Below are positions 7,732 through 13,334 of a DNA stretch of 14,827 nt, piece after piece; position 1 is the stretch's first letter, and each line of letters begins with the position of its first letter. Under the pieces are notes generated by a model, which did no database searches, was not told the DNA's origin, and saw only the letters and a list, made by a program, of their open reading frames with translations. The stretch spans positions 1 to 14,827 of the forward strand of contig JAOTVO010000032.1 in the NCBI GenBank assembly GCA_029863355.1, read 5' to 3'. The translations under genes and the position numbers were made by a program. Source of the DNA: Candidatus Krumholzibacteriia bacterium (GTDB lineage Bacteria; Krumholzibacteriota; Krumholzibacteria; WVZY01; JAKEHA01).

Positions 7732-9120
7732 TCACGGCAACACGATCAAGCCGACGCGCTCGCCGCCGAGGCCGTCCGCGGCGGAGATCGCCTCGGGGTC
7801 GCTCGACTGTGGTGGGAGCTCGACCAGGATCTGCTGCGTGAGGTCGAAGGCGAGCAGCATATCGTTGAGCGTGTCGATAGTGTAAAGTCGCCCTCCCCCC
7901 ACCGGTGACAGCGCGAGGTCGTTCTGCACTCCCGCCGAGGCCCCGCTTCCGCGGTCGAAGAAGTCGTACTCCACCGTTTTCGTTCCCCCCGGCGTCACGC
8001 GCAGGATGGCCTTGGTGGTGTCCGAGTCCACCAGGATGAACAGGTTCTGGTCGTCGTCGTTGACGACCATGCCCCGCGCGCCCTCGGCCTCCCACCGCGT
8101 TAGCTGCGTCACCATCTCCGTCGGCCCCACGGCCGCGAGGGAATCGACGGGCAAGCGCAGCAGCTGGAAGTCGGGGAGGTGGATGAAGTAGATGTCTTCA
8201 GTCACCGGGTCGACGGCCACGGCATCGTTGTGCGCCCGGTCCTGGGGCGTGCCGGCGTAGGTCGCCTCTGCAAAGCGCCCCAGCGGATCGCGGCACGTGA
8301 CGATGAAGGGTCCGAACGAGTCGCAGCCGATGAGGATGCCGGTGGGCGAGTAGGTGATCTCGGCGCCAAAGGGATCCTCGAGACTGGACAGCGTGGAAAG
8401 GGCGCCGTTGGGCGCGATCTTGGTGATGAAGTCGTCGATGTCGCCCAGCGCGACGAAGAAGTCTCCCGCCGCCGAGAAGGCGCAGTCGCGGGCGACGACG
8501 GTGATGCTCCCCTGGTCGTCGAGCTTGCGGAGCCTGGTGGCGGTGGCGACGCCGGCGACGAAATCCGGGGCCAGCTTCACCACGCCCGCGGCGAAGTCCC
8601 CGTTCGCCATGTGCAGGCTGGAGCGCCGCGTGAAGAGAAAGAGGTGGCCCGCCAGGCCGTGCTTGCGAACGAAGGTCGGATCCTCCTCGGGACAGAAGAA
8701 TTCGCCGCCCGTGGCGACGAAGTCCACGCCGAGGTTGGTCGCCGATTCGAGCGAAGCGCGCACGCTGTTCTCGCCCGCGTTGGGACCGAGCGTCCACCCC
8801 GTCGACGCCCGCCCGGCGTCGTCGGCCACCGCGCTCGGCGTGGCCACGCTCCCCCCGCCCGTGACGACCTGGAAGCGCACGGTATAGCCCTGGGCCGCGG
8901 TGCCATCGGAGAGCGTGACGCGGACCACCAGCGGATCCAGCACCGGGGTGCCCTTCTTCGAGTACTGGCCGTCCCCGGAGACCTGCGCGATGGCCGGCAC
9001 CACCGGCGGCTCGGTGGTCTCCTCGCACGCCAGAGAGGGCAGACAACACAACGCCGCGAGGGATACAATGAACCTGGCGCGGCCGCGGCCGCGGCGGGCG
9101 GTGAAGCGGTGCTCGTTCAT
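7732..9120 (-). CDS. Lipoprotein with Ig-like domain and probable beta-propeller
   Basis: This 462-residue protein begins MNEHRFTARRGRGRARF, a basic n-region, followed by a hydrophobic stretch ending LPSLAC, so Cys32 is the likely lipidated residue; the lipobox (SLAC) is imperfect. Residues about 40-128 form a bacterial Ig-like (Big-1 type) domain of the kind found in surface proteins, with VVRVTLSDGTAAQGYTVRF and ASTGWTLGPNAGENSVRASL. The remainder contains repeated blade-like segments (AFSAAGDFFVALGDIDDF, EITYSPTGILIGCDSF, GARGMVVNDDDQNLFILVDS, LALSPVGGGRLYTIDTLND), suggesting an SMP-30/NHL-like beta-propeller. The ligand is unknown. The ATG at 9120 has GGAAAGGAA just upstream. It is divergent from the DJ-1 gene and convergent with purM. 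The frame is open upstream to 9795 but that part is the shadow of the DJ-1 gene. Confidence 0.88.
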   Translation of the reverse strand: MNEHRFTARRGRGRARFIVSLAALCCLPSLACEETTEPPVVPAIAQVSGDGQYSKKGTPVLDPLVVRVTLSDGTAAQGYTVRFQVVTGGGSVATPSAVADDAGRASTGWTLGPNAGENSVRASLESATNLGVDFVATGGEFFCPEEDPTFVRKHGLAGHLFLFTRRSSLHMANGDFAAGVVKLAPDFVAGVATATRLRKLDDQGSITVVARDCAFSAAGDFFVALGDIDDFITKIAPNGALSTLSSLEDPFGAEITYSPTGILIGCDSFGPFIVTCRDPLGRFAEATYAGTPQDRAHNDAVAVDPVTEDIYFIHLPDFQLLRLPVDSLAAVGPTEMVTQLTRWEAEGARGMVVNDDDQNLFILVDSDTTKAILRVTPGGTKTVEYDFFDRGSGASAGVQNDLALSPVGGGRLYTIDTLNDMLLAFDLTQQILVELPPQSSDPEAISAADGLGGERVGLIVLP

Positions 9121-9184
9121 CCGTGATTCCTTTCCATTCGCAACGGGCGTGGCCGGGGGCGCGTGGCGGATCGTGGGGGCGGTT

Positions 9185-9190
9185 GATAAT
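9185..9190 (+). promoter_or_regulatory. Possible -10 element for the DJ-1 gene
   Basis: GATAAT stands out in the otherwise very GC-rich 111-nt divergent region 9121-9231. No clear -35 or TGn extension is visible. A CCCGCGCGGG palindrome follows at 9197-9206, about where transcription would begin. Support is weak, from composition and position only. Confidence 0.3.
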
Positions 9191-9231
9191 CTAGCACCCG
9201 CGCGGGGGCGCGTCAACACGAAGGAGACCCG

Positions 9232-9780
9232 ATGAAGCACGTAATCGTCCCGCTGGCACCGGGTTTCGAGGAGATCGAGGCCGTCGTCATCGTCGATTTC
9301 CTGCGCCGGGCGGGCTTGCGCGTGACGGTAGCGGCCGTGGTCGGCGCGCTCCCGGTGACCGGCTCCCACGGCATCGTCGTGGTGGCCGACGCGCGCATCG
9401 AGGACGCCGACCTCGGCGCCGCCGACGCGATCGTGCTCCCGGGAGGGGTGCCGGGGGCGCGAAACCTCGGCGCCAGCGAGATCCTCCGCGCGGCGCTTCG
9501 CGAAGCGGCCGCCGCCGGCAGGCTCCTCGGCGCCATTTGCGCCGCGCCGGCCGTCCTGGATGCGCACGGGCTCCTCGCCGGGCGCCGCGCGACGAGCCAC
9601 CCCAACCACCGCGCCGAGATGACCAACTGCACCTACGTCGAAGAGCGCGTCGTGACCGACGGCCACGTGGTCACCAGCCGCGGCGCGGGCACCGCCGTCG
9701 AGTTCGCCGCACAGCTGGTGCGGTGCCTCGTCGGGGAGACGGCAGCCGACGACATCCTGCGGGCCATCCAGTCTCGCTAG
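9232..9780 (+). CDS. DJ-1/PfpI family protein (YajL/ThiJ-like)
   Basis: This 182-residue protein is a DJ-1 superfamily member, a cytoplasmic family linked to oxidative and carbonyl stress (proposed deglycase or glyoxalase activity, still debated). The conserved residues are in place: Glu16 in GFEEIEAV (matching Glu18 of human DJ-1), the reactive nucleophile Cys103 in GAICAAPAVL (matching Cys106) and the His of TSHPNH (matching His126), followed by VVTSRGAGTAVEFAAQLV near the C-terminus. A DJ-1/YajL assignment fits better than PfpI protease because of the GFEEIEA start and length. A strong AAGGAGA Shine-Dalgarno at 9220-9226 sets the ATG. It is a single-gene unit facing away from the lipoprotein gene, and its stop is 11 nt from that of the M16 pair. 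Confidence 0.95.
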   Translation: MKHVIVPLAPGFEEIEAVVIVDFLRRAGLRVTVAAVVGALPVTGSHGIVVVADARIEDADLGAADAIVLPGGVPGARNLGASEILRAALREAAAAGRLLGAICAAPAVLDAHGLLAGRRATSHPNHRAEMTNCTYVEERVVTDGHVVTSRGAGTAVEFAAQLVRCLVGETAADDILRAIQSR

Positions 9781-9791
9781 CGGCGCGCGCG

Positions 9792-11300
9792 TCACTCGAA
9801 GGTATCGTCCGCTTCGAGCACCTGCGAATCTGCGCGGTTCACGTTGAGCCTGTAGGCCGCCACCAACGCGTCCTCCGCGAGTACGTCGGCGGGCATCGCG
9901 CCGGTCTCATAGGTGATCGGCGAGGGGACGTTGTCGGCGAGGGCGCTCAGGAAACCGTCGGCGTCCTGCGTGATCACGGCGATGCGGAGATTCTGGTAAC
10001 CGAGGTGCCTGCGGATGGCCGCGTTCACCTGCTCGAGCGTGACCGTCGTGAGTCGCTCGGGCAGGGTCTCCAGGAAGTCGTCCGTCCCGTAGAAGGCCGA
10101 GTCCATGAGGTACCCGAGCCGGCGGCTCTGGCTCTGCGCCCAAAGCCGGCTGTAGTTGACGAGGAATTCCCGCGTCGCCTCGAAGTCCGCCTCGTCGAGA
10201 CCTTCCCTCGCCAGCTTCTCCAGCTCGAAGAGCGCCAGGCGTAGCGCAAAGTGCCGGTGCTCGTGCGCGACCGGGCGGATCCAGATGCTGAAGAACTGCT
10301 GCCGGCGGGGAATGTTCGTCAGGGGGAACGTGGAGCCGCCCTCCTGGATGAAGTTCTCGATGTACGAGTAGTCCCCGTAGTTCAAACCCCGCACCTGCCG
10401 CATGCGGATCATGAGGCGGCCGTTGAACGTACGGTGCTCGCCGAGGCAGGAGTTGGCGATCATGAGCGGGTAGAAGTCGGCGTCGGCCCGCGTGACGGAG
10501 ATCGGAAACCCGATCGATATGGCCGTCGAGTTACACGCCTTCTCCACCGCCACCACGCCGACCTGGCCGATCGGGCGCGGCTGCGGCAGCTCCACCCGCG
10601 CCGGCGCCCCGGCGCCCAGGCGGGCCAGGTCGGCGCGAAGCCGCTCGAGGAGCGAGGCGGGGTAACCGCCGGCGAGCCCGATGGTCACGTTGCCGCGGGT
10701 GAAGTGGCGCTGGTAGTGCGCGCGCACGTCCGCGAGGGTGATGGACTCGACGTCGCCGGCCAGGCCCCGGACGGGGCTTCCGTAGGGGTGCCCCGCGTAG
10801 AGCGCTGCTCCCAGCACTTCCTTGCCGAACTGTTCGTCGTCGCTGCCGCGCAGCGTCTTGCGCAGGTAGTTGACCTGGTTGGCGCGCAGGCGCGCGAAGT
10901 CCTCCTCGTGGAAGCCGGGCTCGAGCAGCGCTTCCATGAGCAACGCGTAGTAGGCGTCGAGGTTGTCCACGTGCACCTCGCCCACGATGGTCGTCACCTC
11001 CATGTCCACCTGGGCGCCGATGTCCGCCGCCATGGGGAAGAGGCGCTCGACGACCTCCTCGTAGGGGCGGCGCGCCGTGCCCGCCTCGGCGAGCATCGAC
11101 GCCGTGAGATGGGTCAGGCCCCTCTTGCCCGCGGGGTCGTCGATCGCGCCCACGCGGAACTGGATGCGGAAGGTCACCAGCGGGCTGGTTGCCAAGGGCA
11201 GAAGCACCTCGGGCGGATCCGCCTCGCTTCGTGCCGAGGTCGTGGTCACTGTCATCACCACCAGTAAGAGCCGCGCGCAGGCGGCGATTGTCGTTCTCAT
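9792..11300 (-). CDS. M16 family protein lacking the zinc motif (non-catalytic partner)
   Basis: This 502-residue protein has an N-terminal signal-like stretch (RTTIAACARLLLVVMTVTTT). It then shows the M16 fold: FRIQFRVGAIDDPAGKRGLT, VHYQRHFT-like spacing (VRAHYQRHFTRGNVTIGLAG) and a C-terminal domain with MRQVRGLNYGDYSYIE near 300-315. The position of the metal motif HxxEH reads HLTAS (64-68), so the protein cannot bind zinc in the usual way. The Arg/Tyr pair of the C-terminal half is kept (Arg304, Tyr308). In known M16 heterodimers one subunit holds the zinc and the other the R/Y pair. The ATG overlaps the stop of the upstream M16 gene (ATGA), so the two are translated together, probably as a periplasmic or envelope heterodimer. 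Substrate unknown. Confidence 0.9.
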   Translation of the reverse strand: MRTTIAACARLLLVVMTVTTTSARSEADPPEVLLPLATSPLVTFRIQFRVGAIDDPAGKRGLTHLTASMLAEAGTARRPYEEVVERLFPMAADIGAQVDMEVTTIVGEVHVDNLDAYYALLMEALLEPGFHEEDFARLRANQVNYLRKTLRGSDDEQFGKEVLGAALYAGHPYGSPVRGLAGDVESITLADVRAHYQRHFTRGNVTIGLAGGYPASLLERLRADLARLGAGAPARVELPQPRPIGQVGVVAVEKACNSTAISIGFPISVTRADADFYPLMIANSCLGEHRTFNGRLMIRMRQVRGLNYGDYSYIENFIQEGGSTFPLTNIPRRQQFFSIWIRPVAHEHRHFALRLALFELEKLAREGLDEADFEATREFLVNYSRLWAQSQSRRLGYLMDSAFYGTDDFLETLPERLTTVTLEQVNAAIRRHLGYQNLRIAVITQDADGFLSALADNVPSPITYETGAMPADVLAEDALVAAYRLNVNRADSQVLEADDTFE

Positions 11301-12634
11301 TCTCCGTGCACCCCCGTTAGCGTCACTACCGTGCTCCTCTCCGGCGTCAGGTACGTGCCTGCGACGCGCTTGACGTCGCCGGCGGTTACCTCGTCGTAGC
11401 GCCGGTAGGCCTCGTTGATCGTCTGCGCGTCTCCCGTCAGGCTCAAGAAGTGGGAGAGATGTCCGGCCACGCCGCGCGCAGTGTCGAGCGACCCGGCCAG
11501 CGAGTAGCGCAGGTGCGATTTGACCGCGGCCAGGCGCTCCGCCGGCGTCTCCTCCCGCGCCGCCCGGTCGACTGCTGCAAAGATGGCGCCCTGCACCTCG
11601 GCGACGTGGGCCTCGTCCTTGATCCGCGCATAGACGGTGAAGAGTCCGGGGTCGCGCCGATCGGGCGCGTAGGTGCGCAGGTACTCCACCTTCTGCTCGC
11701 GTATGACGAGGCGCTGGTAGAGTTCGCCCGTCTCGTCGAACACCAGGCGAGCCAGCACGTCGAGGGCGGCGCAATCCCTCGTCGCGGTGCTGAACGCGGG
11801 CGCCTTGAAGGCGACGGCGAGGTAAGGCAGCGTCGGGTTGTCCCAGTCGATGTGGGCCGACCGCTGCGCGGTCTGCGCGGGCTCCTCCGGAACGGTGTGG
11901 CTGTACGGCGCGCGGTTCCAGCGTCCGTAGTAGCGCTCGACCAGCGCGTGGGCAGCCTCGGCGTCGACGTCGCCCACGACGAGAATCACGGTGTTGGACG
12001 GCGTGTAGAAGCGCTCGAAGAAGGACAGGCTGTAGTCGTACTGGTTGGGCATGTCGAGGATGTCGTCGTAGAAGCCCATGGTCGTGTGCTTGTACGTGTG
12101 CCGGTCGTAGGCGATCTCGCGCAGCCTCTCGAAGAGTTTCCGTATCGGGTTGGAGTAGTTCTTGTTGTACTCGCCCAGCACCGCCTTGGCCTCTTGCTTG
12201 AAGTCGGCCTCGGCATAGGCGAGGTTCATGAACCGGTCCGACTCCGCGTCCACCACCCGTTCCAGCCCCTCCGTGCCGAGGAGCGCATGGTACACGGTGA
12301 GATCGTCCGAGGTGTAGGCGTTGGCGTCGCTCCCCAGCGCCTTGAAGAGGTCGTTGTACGCCTCGGTCGAGTAGCGCTCCGTGCCGCGGAACATCATGTG
12401 CTCGAAAAAGTGCGCGAAGCCGGAGTGACCGGGCTCGACCTCGTCGCGGGACCCCGCCCGGACGATGCTGTAGTAGGTGACGATCCCGGGGCTGTCGTAG
12501 GGGACGACGACCACCGTGAGTCCGTTGGCCAGCACGCGGCTGAAAACGGGGAAGGGAAAGACGTCCCGCGCGGCGGCGGCGCGGACCATCGCCAACACCC
12601 CGGCCGCGGCGACCAGGCCGACGACCAGCTTCAT
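11297..12634 (-). CDS. M16 family zinc metallopeptidase (insulinase-like), catalytic subunit
   Basis: This 445-residue protein begins with a signal peptide (MKLVVGLVAAAGVLAMVRAA, cleavage near residue 22), so it is exported. The M16 core starts at FSRVLANGLTVVVVPY (31-46). The inverted zinc motif HFFEH sits at 75-79 in GFAHFFEHMMFRGTERY; the third zinc ligand is probably Glu155 in AVLGEYNKN, 76 residues after His79. The C-terminal domain of the roughly 50 kDa M16B type is present, with TARGVAGHLSHFLSLTGDAQ near residue 390. It should degrade peptides in the periplasm or envelope. The ATG at 12634 is set by an excellent AAGGAGG 6 nt upstream; the frame continues open upstream but without M16 similarity. 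It is the first gene of a two-gene unit and is divergent from the regulatory region and small-peptide gene. Confidence 0.94.
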   Translation of the reverse strand: MKLVVGLVAAAGVLAMVRAAAARDVFPFPVFSRVLANGLTVVVVPYDSPGIVTYYSIVRAGSRDEVEPGHSGFAHFFEHMMFRGTERYSTEAYNDLFKALGSDANAYTSDDLTVYHALLGTEGLERVVDAESDRFMNLAYAEADFKQEAKAVLGEYNKNYSNPIRKLFERLREIAYDRHTYKHTTMGFYDDILDMPNQYDYSLSFFERFYTPSNTVILVVGDVDAEAAHALVERYYGRWNRAPYSHTVPEEPAQTAQRSAHIDWDNPTLPYLAVAFKAPAFSTATRDCAALDVLARLVFDETGELYQRLVIREQKVEYLRTYAPDRRDPGLFTVYARIKDEAHVAEVQGAIFAAVDRAAREETPAERLAAVKSHLRYSLAGSLDTARGVAGHLSHFLSLTGDAQTINEAYRRYDEVTAGDVKRVAGTYLTPERSTVVTLTGVHGE

Positions 12635-12693
12635 ACGATTCCTCCTTGCGCGCCGCCGGGCCATCTCCGTCGTCACGCGCGTTTGACACCAAC

Positions 12694-12711
12694 TGTCAAC
12701 AATAGTTGACA
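12694..12711. promoter_or_regulatory. Palindromic operator 1, TGTCAAC-AATA-GTTGACA
   Basis: A perfect 7-bp inverted repeat around a 4-nt spacer. An extra half-site TTTGACAC lies at 12682-12689. The right arm is also the -35 hexamer of the sigma-70 promoter below. The centre lies about 212 nt upstream of the predicted sigma-54 start, a distance typical of enhancer sites. The binding protein is unknown; the downstream sigma-54 activator is the obvious candidate. Confidence 0.7.
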
Positions 12712-12735
12712 CTATATAACCTATTTATGTACAAT
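12706..12735 (+). promoter_or_regulatory. Sigma-70-type promoter TTGACA-N18-TACAAT
   Basis: A consensus -35 (TTGACA, 12706-12711) is followed after 18 nt by TACAAT (12730-12735) in AT-rich DNA. It points toward the peptide gene. The -35 is the right arm of operator 1, so a protein bound there would block it. It could give basal transcription of a long leader, or simply be a by-product of the operator sequence. Confidence 0.5.
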
Positions 12736-12771
12736 ATATTACAGCAATACTGGGGCAACGAACCCACATGG

Positions 12772-12791
12772 GTGTCAAATACGTTTGACAC
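12772..12791. promoter_or_regulatory. Palindromic operator 2, GTGTCAAA-TACG-TTTGACAC
   Basis: A perfect 8-bp inverted repeat around 4 nt, with the same TGTCAA-N6-TTGACA core as operator 1. Its centre is 79 bp from that of operator 1 and about 133 nt upstream of the predicted sigma-54 transcription start, as expected of an upstream activating sequence. Confidence 0.72.
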
Positions 12792-12888
12792 TCCCCCACG
12801 GGGAATGACCCTCCCCAGGTCGGAAGCATAGCTGACAAGACGTTGCAACACAACCGCTTGTGGGATTTCTCGGCACTTTCTTCCCGTC

Positions 12889-12904
12889 TGGTACACGCCT
12901 TGCC
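12889..12904 (+). promoter_or_regulatory. Sigma-54 (RpoN) promoter
   Basis: TGGTACACGCCTTGCC matches TGGCAC-N5-TTGCW with C-to-T in the -24 box and a C at the last position. The invariant GG (12890-12891) and GC (12902-12903) are exactly 10 nt apart, and the base before TGG is a pyrimidine. Transcription would start near 12915. The first gene downstream is the 31-codon peptide gene; an activator of the required class follows it. Confidence 0.68.
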
Positions 12905-13005
12905 CTTATAGGGAAGCGCGGCAGGCAACAGCGGAAGGGCAGAGAGAAGCCTGGGGAGGCCTAGTAAATCGGGTCCCAAAGGGTCAAACCACCGGAGGTT
13001 GAGAC

Positions 13006-13101
13006 ATGCGTTACATGATTCTCACTAATCTTGGCCTGATCATCAGCTTGCTGGCGATCCTGGGGCGGAGTACCTGGGGACGCAGCACCTGGCCGGGCTA
13101 G
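13006..13101 (+). CDS. 31-residue hydrophobic peptide with GRSTW repeat
   Basis: An ATG at 13006 preceded by GGAGG (12994-12998, 7-nt spacing) opens 31 codons to a TAG at 13099-13101. Residues 1-20 read MRYMILTNLGLIISLLAILG, a single membrane-spanning or signal-like helix; residues 20-31 are GRSTWGRSTWPG. The two GRSTW units (13063-13077 and 13078-13092) differ at three nucleotides, all third-position synonymous changes (GGG/GGA, CGG/CGC, AGT/AGC), strong evidence that the amino-acid repeat is maintained. It sits about 90 nt downstream of the predicted sigma-54 start and upstream of a sigma-54 activator gene. Several codons (CGT, ATT, ACT, AAT, CTT) end in T, unlike neighbouring genes. I know no named family. 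Possible roles are a membrane peptide, a secreted signal, or a modified-peptide precursor; no modifying enzyme or exporter is seen nearby, so the function is open. Confidence 0.75.
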   Translation: MRYMILTNLGLIISLLAILGRSTWGRSTWPG

Positions 13102-13144
13102 GCAGCTGACAACACGCTAACCCAGGCCCCGAGGTCTTTCAACC

Positions 13145-13312
13145 ATGCCTTCGGCAATCGCCATCAGCCCGGACGGCAGCGTAATCCCGGCGGACGTGGG
13201 GGGCATGGGAACGGACCTCGGGACGGAAATCGGGGGGAGCGAGACGGGGGCCCGCGACGAGCGGGCTCCCCGCATTCTGAGCGAGCCGGCTGGGCCTTGT
13301 GCTATAGTCTGA
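13145..13312 (+). CDS. Possible 55-residue small ORF
   Basis: An ATG at 13145 has GAGGT at 13131-13135 (9-nt spacing) and opens 55 codons ending at TGA 13310-13312. It starts MPSAIAISPDGSVIPADVGG and is glycine- and acid-rich in the middle; no membrane segment or known motif is seen. Third positions are mostly G or C, as expected for coding DNA here, but high G+C alone could produce this. Against it, the frame runs through a stem-loop (13246-13271) and its end overlaps the -10 element of the next gene. It may be a second small gene after the GRSTW peptide or a chance frame. Confidence 0.25.
   Translation: MPSAIAISPDGSVIPADVGGMGTDLGTEIGGSETGARDERAPRILSEPAGPCAIV
13246..13271 (+). terminator. 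Stem-loop, possible terminator after the peptide gene
   Basis: Arms GGGGGCCCGC (13246-13255) and GCGGGCTCCC (13261-13270) pair over 10 bp with one G-T wobble around a GACGA loop. The following bases (CGCATTCTG) are not a T-run, so intrinsic termination would be weak. Its position between the peptide transcript and the regulator promoter fits a boundary. Confidence 0.4.
13300..13308 (+). promoter_or_regulatory. Extended -10 promoter (TGC TATAGT) of the regulator gene
   Basis: TGC followed by TATAGT (13303-13308) lies 26 nt before the regulator ATG, giving a predicted leader of about 20 nt that contains the Shine-Dalgarno. It has the same form, GTGn-TATAnT, as the promoter at 4592-4600. No clear -35 is visible. 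Confidence 0.5.
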
Positions 13313-13334
13313 GGTCGGCCGGCAGGAGCAGCTG

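Larger units (their letters stand above)
12635..13005. other. 371-nt regulatory intergenic region between M16 operon and peptide gene
   Basis: No supported gene lies here. The stretch about 12690-12760 is strikingly AT-rich for this genome. The region holds two TGTCAA/TTGACA palindromes, a sigma-70 promoter, a sigma-54 promoter and the leader of the peptide gene. It also holds short inverted repeats: ACCCA-CA-TGGGT (12762-12773), TCCCC-CAC-GGGGA (12792-12804), GTTGCAAC (12842-12849), CACAA-CCGC-TTGTG (12849-12862) and, in the leader, GCCT-GGGG-AGGC (12949-12960). The minus-strand promoter of the M16 genes is probably in the AT-rich part but I cannot place it confidently. Confidence 0.8.
12830..13116. 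repeat. 13-nt direct repeat flanking the sigma-54 promoter and peptide gene
   Basis: AGCTGACAAGACG (12830-12842) and AGCTGACAACACG (13104-13116) match at 12 of 13 positions. The copies bracket the sigma-54 promoter, leader and peptide gene. They could be boundary scars, protein sites or chance. Confidence 0.45.

Noticed and set aside
9121..9795. Upstream extension of the lipoprotein frame on the minus strand
   Set aside because: It lies over the DJ-1 gene in antisense; the ATG at 9120 has a good Shine-Dalgarno followed by a signal peptide.
11301..12692. Fusion of the second M16 protein with an upstream extension
   Set aside because: The extension is the shadow of the first M16 gene; the ATG at 11300 overlaps the upstream stop and begins a signal-like sequence.
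12742..12757. Possible minus-strand sigma-54 site (TTGCCC-N5-TTGCT) for the M16 genes
   Set aside because: The invariant GG of the -24 element is TG here, so it fails the most important position.
12696..12979. Two minus-strand short open frames (66 and 84 codons) in the intergenic region
   Set aside because: They lack convincing Shine-Dalgarno sequences, cross the operators and sigma-54 promoter, and show no domain or hydrophobic pattern.
12915..13005. Possible riboswitch in the peptide leader
   Set aside because: Only a short GCCT/AGGC hairpin is visible, and nothing matches a riboswitch core that I recognise.
13006..13101. Transcription-attenuation leader peptide for the activator gene
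   Set aside because: The two Trp codons suggested it, but the following gene is a regulator with its own promoter, no biosynthesis operon follows in view, and no alternative terminator structure overlaps the peptide.
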